DNA from: Guadua angustifolia
Taxonomy: Eukaryota > Streptophyta > Magnoliopsida > Poales > Poaceae
Assembly (NCBI GenBank): GCA_036346375.1
Contig: CM070500.1
Span: 72,854,525 to 72,918,524, forward strand
Length of the DNA stretch: 64,000 nt
Reading direction: 5' to 3'
The notes under the pieces are model-generated. The model ran no database searches and was not told the DNA's origin. It worked only from the letters and a program-made list of their open reading frames with translations. Both the position numbers and the translations under genes were made by a program. Numbering within the stretch: position 1 is the first letter of the stretch; the number at the start of each line of letters is the position of its first letter. Shown in pieces: positions 58,850-64,000 of this stretch.

Positions 58850-59338
58850 TAGGTATTTGATTCATTGCTGCAACAGTGGTTTGCCATATTTTCTTAGCTC
58901 CATGTTCTACGTGTTATAGATTCGGATTTTTTTTTTGTCAAACTTTGCCATACTTATGTCATTGAATTTTATTCCATAAAAAGTATAGTAAACTACATTT
59001 ATCTAAAATTAGTTACGATTAAATTGGCTTCAAACTAAACAACCTCTCACACTCCGTCGGTGCTCATCTCCCCTTCTGATAATGCAAGCCAAAAAAAGTA
59101 TTGGAGACGCAAAGAGCGCTGGTCCCAACTCCCAACCTAGGAGACAAACACAATTACACAACTCAAAAGTGTACAGTAGGATGTGTAACCGGACATGGAC
59201 TTGTGAGGAAAAAGTTCAAACCCGAATATTCCATGAGTTAGCAGCAGCAGTAAGCTGGACTGGACAGTTGTCTCAACAGTAGACGGTTGGCTGGTGCTAT
59301 AGCAAGCACGCCTCCATACTCAACATGAGCATGGAGGC
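58850..59338. other. No feature recognised
   Basis: AT-rich intergenic sequence. Confidence 0.4.
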
Positions 59339-59346
59339 ATCCCATC

Positions 59347-59710
59347 TAGGGATGAAAACGGATATCTGAATTTCAACAAATTCACATTTTTAAATAGATA
59401 TATGACATTTTGGTTTTCGCAAGCTCATTATAAAAATAAGATTATAAAATTAGATAAAAAAATTACGCATTATTTGCTTCCCATAAATAAAAAGGTGAAA
59501 AATATCCTAATGATTGATATCCTAATTTTGTTTCTATCATTTAAATAAATATATAATGAATTTGAGGTTCATTTTTTATGAATTTGAATAAGCTCAACAT
59601 CACAAACAAGAATATGAATTCGGATAGAAAATTCTATATCCTATTTGTTTCTCATTGAAGAACAAAGACAAAAAAATTGATATCCGAATTACTATCCGTT
59701 TTCATCCCTA
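59347..59710. mobile_element. hAT MITE (364 bp) with 8-bp target duplication
   Basis: TAGGGATGAAAACGGATA at the left is mirrored by the right end, whose reverse complement reads TAGGGATGAAAACGGATA. ATCCCATC is perfect at 59339-59346 and 59711-59718. AT-rich interior with no ORF. Confidence 0.92.
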
Positions 59711-59847
59711 ATCCCATCACATTCAGCTGTGTCACTCAAGCTATCATGTGTATCAACAAAGTTTAGGCGTTCCATCTGGAGACTGGAACACAGGAATTTC
59801 ATAGATTGCACTATTGCAGTTCAATTTCCAGTATCCGTTGGAACACA

Positions 59848-60156
59848 CAAAGGCGGAGCTGCCCATAGGGCAGCCAGGCGCTCAGTAAAAGACCCTCCGC
59901 GATGGTATTGGCTCATAGCCTATGCGCGTAGCACAGAGATAGTCACACAGGTCAGTTCTTCTACGTAGCACAGAGGCAAGCAGGTCGATTCGTCTTCAAA
60001 CCAAATCGCGACGTTGCGTCACGGGCTCATGGCGTCAATTCGTCTTCCGCGTCTTGGCGTCTTTCTCTATTTTACAATATGTCGATAATCATAGTAGTTG
60101 ATTTTGGATGTCTCTTTTTTAAGCCCCCTCTTTATAACTTTTTGGCTCCGCCACTA
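59848..60156. mobile_element. hAT-like MITE (309 bp) with 8-bp target duplication
   Basis: GGCGGAGC occurs four bases inside both ends in opposite orientation (CAAAGGCGGAGCTGCC and, reversed, TAGTGGCGGAGCCAAA). GGAACACA is perfect at 59840-59847 and 60157-60164. Confidence 0.75.
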
Positions 60157-60368
60157 GGAACACATAATAGTGTAGTGTACAGCATGGGCAAGAAAAGCTT
60201 CAACTTATTACAGCAGCACGTTTTAGTCACAACCGTACACGAAAAGCTTACAAAGTTACATACAACACCTCATGAACGCATGCAAATCGTGCCGAATTAA
60301 ACATTTTGTACGTGAAAAAAGGACTTGTGTAGTGTACTTGCGTGAAGCCGCCTCTGGCCAGCGAGTCA

Positions 60369-61904
60369 TCACGTCCGCACCGGCATGTGGACGCGGCCGG
60401 TGTGGTACCGTGCCTCGCCGCCGCTTCCGAGCCCCATCGCATGGCCGCCCGACTTGACGGCAGACACGTTAGGGTCAGCCGGCGGCCGGACCACCCGGAC
60501 CGGGGTTGGCCCGACGCTGACCGCCTTCTCGCACCGGCAGCTGTTCAAGAACCCGCCGCCGCCTTTCTTGCGGCCCGCGCTGCGGGACATCGCGGCGGTG
60601 AAGCCGTCCTGCTGGCCGCCCGCGGCCGCCTCAGGCGGGAGGAAGCGGAACTCGTCGACGCAGCACGCGGACGCCGCGCTGGAGAAGTTGGCCAGACTGG
60701 CCGCGTCGAATGCGCCGCCCTCGGCCGTTGTCACGCTCCACACCACGCTCGCCTCGCTCGGCGCGTACATGCACTCGCTCAGCGCCGGCTCGGCGGCGGC
60801 GTAAGCCTTCTCGTCATCGCCCGAGTTGCGCCGGCTGTTGCGCCCGCGGTACGTGGTCGGGTACGACGACGACGCAGCGAAGCTCTCGAGGTCGAACAGC
60901 TCCGAGCTCGTGTCGCTCATCGCGTCCTCGTCCATCGCCGCCGCCGCTGCAGGCGCGCGAGTGAAGCCGCCGCGGGCCACAACCGACTTGGCGGGCGGCG
61001 GGTCCGCGAGCACCACCGAGTCCTCGTCGATGGGGCGGAACACCTCCAGCGACTCGCGCGGCGGCTCGTCGACCACGGAGCTAATCACGATCTTCGCTGG
61101 GCCGAGCACCGGGAACGTGAGCCCGCCTGAGCTCACTACGCGGCGGCCGATGTCCGGCGGGAAAGCGGCGAACGATGAGCTGCCGCCCTTGTTTGGCGCA
61201 GCCGCGAAGATGTTGTTGTTGGCTGGAAGAGGAAACGCGCAGCTTCCCGGTGTGATCTTCATCTTGGCGGGCTCGTCGCTTGGAGCCGGAGCAGGGGGCA
61301 GTTCTTTCGTCTTAAAGATCGTGCTCTCCTCGATGGCGGAGCTGGCGTCGAACCTCGCGTGGACCCTCGGGGTCGTCGGGCTCGGAGGCTCGGAGGCGAC
61401 GTCAACGGTGACCGCCTTCCTGCCGGCGCAGGGGCAGTCCCTGCCGAACAGCCTCCACCGCTGGCCGGAGCCAGGCTTCTTGCCGCCGCGGCGATACTGA
61501 TTGCTCACCGCGGCGACGCCATTGCCAACATTTCCCTTGAGCTTACCCGCCGCTGCCGACTGGCCGCTGCTGGAGAGCAGCCCGGAGCGGCTGTTCCAGC
61601 TCGCCTCCGACGAAACCGCGGTGCTGCCGCTCCGGCTGGCCGCGTCCACGGCCAGCTGCGGCGGCTCCACCGCAGGTAGCGCCGCGGGGGCAGCGGCGTC
61701 GCTGCACTTGACAACGATGTCCGCCGCGTTGAAGTAGCGCTCGGCCGTGAAGATGTCGAGCTCGGCGCCGCCCGATAGCCGCCCGGCCGCTGCCCCGCAC
61801 GGCGGCAGCGGCTGAATGTGGTGTCGGCTGCCACTGCTGGCGCCCGAGAGGAGGACCGGCCGCGGAGCGTGCGACGCCGGCGCAACTCTGTATCTATCGT
61901 CCAT
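60369..61904 (-). CDS. PHYTOCHROME KINASE SUBSTRATE (PKS)-family protein
   Basis: A single-exon 511-codon frame with strong grass-type GC-rich codon use. The start at 61904 is the first ATG after a CT-rich leader. Conserved PKS blocks are visible: ELDIFTAERYFNAADI near residue 50, MSDTSSELFDLESFA at about 330, and LSECMYAPSEASVVWSVTTA at about 378. A cluster of cysteines (RDCPCAGRK) stands near residue 155. The rest is low-complexity Ala, Ser and Pro-rich, typical of this disordered family. PKS proteins act at the plasma membrane with phytochromes and phototropins in light signalling, phototropism and leaf positioning. The family is known from Arabidopsis (PKS1-4, about 440 residues); this one is somewhat longer. 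No frameshift is seen, and the many frames on the opposite strand are GC-driven shadows. It appears intact and functional. Confidence 0.9.
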   Translation of the reverse strand: MDDRYRVAPASHAPRPVLLSGASSGSRHHIQPLPPCGAAAGRLSGGAELDIFTAERYFNAADIVVKCSDAAAPAALPAVEPPQLAVDAASRSGSTAVSSEASWNSRSGLLSSSGQSAAAGKLKGNVGNGVAAVSNQYRRGGKKPGSGQRWRLFGRDCPCAGRKAVTVDVASEPPSPTTPRVHARFDASSAIEESTIFKTKELPPAPAPSDEPAKMKITPGSCAFPLPANNNIFAAAPNKGGSSSFAAFPPDIGRRVVSSGGLTFPVLGPAKIVISSVVDEPPRESLEVFRPIDEDSVVLADPPPAKSVVARGGFTRAPAAAAAMDEDAMSDTSSELFDLESFAASSSYPTTYRGRNSRRNSGDDEKAYAAAEPALSECMYAPSEASVVWSVTTAEGGAFDAASLANFSSAASACCVDEFRFLPPEAAAGGQQDGFTAAMSRSAGRKKGGGGFLNSCRCEKAVSVGPTPVRVVRPPADPNVSAVKSGGHAMGLGSGGEARYHTGRVHMPVRT

Positions 61905-61927
61905 GTATGAAAGATAAGATCCCTCCC

Positions 61928-61946
61928 TCTCCCTCTCTCTCTCTCT
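61928..61946. repeat. CT-rich tract in the PKS leader
   Basis: (CT)n just upstream of the PKS ATG; on minus a GA-rich leader. GA-rich leaders are common in plant genes and may affect expression. Confidence 0.85.
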
Positions 61947-61949
61947 GGC

Positions 61950-62360
61950 GTGAGTTTGCGTGCGTGTGAGAGAGAGGATGGATTAGAGAGGAGGATTTGT
62001 AGGAGCAGGAGCGCGGTAGAGCCAAGGGACAGGCTGTTGGACGGTGATGGCGCGCGAGGGAGAGGCTAAGTGGGTATCGGTTCGATCGGCGTCGGCGAGT
62101 GGAAGCGTCCGTGTCGCGTCGCGCGCGTTCTCCCGTTTAAAATTGTTGCGTGGTTCGCGTTGCGCGGCATAGGAGCGCGACGGCATGTGACGTGTGAGCC
62201 GCGGGCTGACGCCAATGATAGCTCCATCGATCGTAGTGGCCAAACGCACTCGATCCAGTGTCCCGTAGTACGTTCCATCGAAAATAAACGACTGGATCGG
62301 CTAAAAATACTGTATATATCTCTTTACTATGCTGAAATATTATTCATGCTTCCTTAGTAA
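61950..62360 (-). promoter_or_regulatory. Likely PKS promoter and leader
   Basis: GC-rich next to the gene, turning AT-rich beyond 62290. A TATATA-like site on minus lies at about 62310-62320. The start of transcription is unknown. Confidence 0.35.
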
Positions 62361-63825
62361 AATACTATTTATCTGATTTTAGATTGATCCGAACCATATC
62401 TGTATAGACTATTTAAGTTGTAGTCTCTACATAAACTGTATGAGAACCTTTTCCTGTAGCCAAATGCATTGATTGCTACAGTGCCAAAGCTAGGCCTCTT
62501 CTCGCCCAGTGTTGCTGTACCACGGGGGGATTTGGCTTCACGGTAGTTTGCTGTTAGGCCCTGCCTGGAATACGGAAATTTTCCTCGATTAATTCCTGTA
62601 GGAATTAAACTTTTTCATTTGAGGTTCCTGCGTTCTAAACGGGTGTACGAGCGGCCGACTTGTCTGACATCTAATTCAACGTTATGAGAATGCAAAATAA
62701 GCCATACGATTTGAAGGCGTAGAATCGATAAATCGGTGACGACATGAGATCAAATCTCATGTATTGGTGAGATCGAACTCTTAGAGAGAAATTTGACACA
62801 ATAACACCTCAATTAAAATCAGAACTAAAGAATGAGATTATGGAAGAGCTAAAGAAGGATGTAGGAAAGATATTTGAAGAATTGAAGAATAATTTTAGTT
62901 ATGACCAGGATCTTTAGCGGTTGGCAAGACCGACAATCTGCCTTACTAGATACCAATGATTTTGTAAAATCCTACACGGTACTCACCATATTTCTCATTA
63001 CTTTGTTTGTGAAGTTGCTAATCCGTCCTGTCAACCTTTAAATCATTTTTATTAGAATCTTATGGTAGAACTTTTATCGCCTCCTCAGGCAGTTCCACTC
63101 GAAGGAACAATTATCTCAAACTTTAGGTTCTTTTAGTATAGCACTTCAACCAAACAAGAACTACGTGAGAGTTTTTCTTCTTTAAGGTTTATAGCATAAA
63201 AGTTATACTATAAAACTAGAATAATCAAGATTGAAAGTCCGAGCATTATAGAAAAATAACTTCATTCCACAAAATAATTTACATATGGTTTTCCTTTTCG
63301 GAAGACCCAAATGTTTTAACACAAAGAGGAATTACTTTACAATACCTTATTGCTTACAAACATTCGCACAACATATCGAAAAAGCTTAATATTAAGGACT
63401 ACTATACTACTTAGGAGAATTTGTAGTAGCAAGGCAGCAACGGGTTTCTTACTTCTACCTTACTCCTAAACTTATTCTAGAGGTGTTATGGGTGGAGAAG
63501 GTGGAGAGTAGCAGAGTTTTCTGTTCTACTATTTCGGATGTTTTTGCTTATGTGTCTTCGCAGTGGAGAGACCTCTTTTTTATAGCCAAACCCAGTAGTG
63601 ACGAGACTTTGCAGAATTATTACCCTAATCCTATATTCCCTCATGTAGAGGATCAATAATTGGTTTTCTGATCACTGCTCTTCAATTATGTGTCTTCTGG
63701 CCGCTCCGCTTCAATTATTGATGCTATGGCAGCCTCTTCTTTTATGTGCACTTCTTATACTTCACGAGAGAAAATAGTCTATAAGATTTCCCTTATAGTA
63801 TGGACTTTTTTTTATATCTTTTTAT
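62361..63825. other. No gene recognised
   Basis: 62790-62890 on plus reads an acidic-basic helix (LKSELKNEIMEELKKDVGK) followed by a stop, which resembles coiled-coil parts of retroelement gag proteins but is too short to assign. The rest is AT-rich. Confidence 0.3.
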
Positions 63826-63831
63826 AATATT

Positions 63832-63896
63832 ATACATATATACATATACATATATATATACATACATATATGTATATATATACACATACATATATG
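63832..63896. repeat. (TA/TACA)n microsatellite
   Basis: Alternating tacata/tatata units for about 65 bases. Confidence 0.95.
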
Positions 63897-64000
63897 TTTC
63901 ACATGAATGATGGCTCCCAACTGCCAAGCCATCCAGAAACGAAGCGCCGTGGTTCAATGTACGATTCAAGCACGTAGCAGCATACAATGTGCACTCCAGA

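Noticed and set aside
60342..61737. Several long open frames on the plus strand (for example 60342-61130 and 60826-61500)
   Set aside because: They are antisense shadows of the GC-rich PKS gene; only the minus frame has family motifs.
62556..62645. Small MITE with ends like ggccctgcctggaa and, inverted, cccgtttagaacg
   Set aside because: The end match is weak and no target duplication is evident.

Overview
This is plant nuclear DNA, almost certainly from a grass (Poaceae). It has spliced genes with GT-AG introns, GC-rich coding exons in AT-rich surroundings, and MITEs of the Stowaway, Tourist, hAT and Mutator types. It also has CACTA and Helitron elements with full-length-type proteins, and nested LTR and LINE retroelements. 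I cannot name the species. Gene density is very low: one apparently intact gene (a PHYTOCHROME KINASE SUBSTRATE-type gene at 60369-61904), one well-preserved but interrupted gene (a SEC14/CRAL-TRIO lipid-transfer gene at 49898-54268), two host gene fragments (a CC-NLR 5' end and a MOS4/SPF27 3' part), and otherwise transposons.

Layout. 1-9913: a CACTA (En/Spm) element on the minus strand, with a decayed TNPA-like second ORF (1-1135), an unusual palindrome (4917-5094), a decayed TNP2 transposase (5402-8648), and a subterminal hairpin array ending in the terminal CACTACTAC (9913). It sits in the first exon of an NLR resistance gene (9917-10148); its other end lies left of the window. 11440-14400: a remnant of a gypsy-type retroelement cut by a hAT MITE. 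14513-15222: MOS4 exons. 15505-16924: a hAT MITE holding a retroposon. 17224-18285: an LTR scrap and a short Helitron. 19545-22820: a dead hAT transposase. 24302-26980: a 5'-truncated LINE landed on the edge of a hAT MITE, followed by another retroposon. 27180-28170: a tandem repeat array. 28781-29148: a Tourist-like MITE.

29991-47044 is the centrepiece: about 17 kb with a RepHel (rolling-circle replication initiator plus PIF1-type helicase) and a multi-exon RPA1-like gene, both on the minus strand, i.e. an autonomous-type Helitron that has decayed. Its Rep domain is split by a 2.1-kb non-autonomous Copia element with intact paired LTRs and target duplication. The last helicase exon is tandemly duplicated, and near-identical 21/22-bp direct repeats flank the region. 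47045-60368: the SEC14 gene, whose second coding exon is interrupted by a truncated gypsy fragment, then MITEs, a solo LTR nested in a Stowaway-like MITE and a SINE-like insertion. 60369-61904 is the PKS gene, and the remainder to 64000 is unrecognised.

Many insertions could be dated relative to one another because the target-site duplications are readable at single-base resolution. All function assignments come from reading translations and recalling family motifs; no database search was run.
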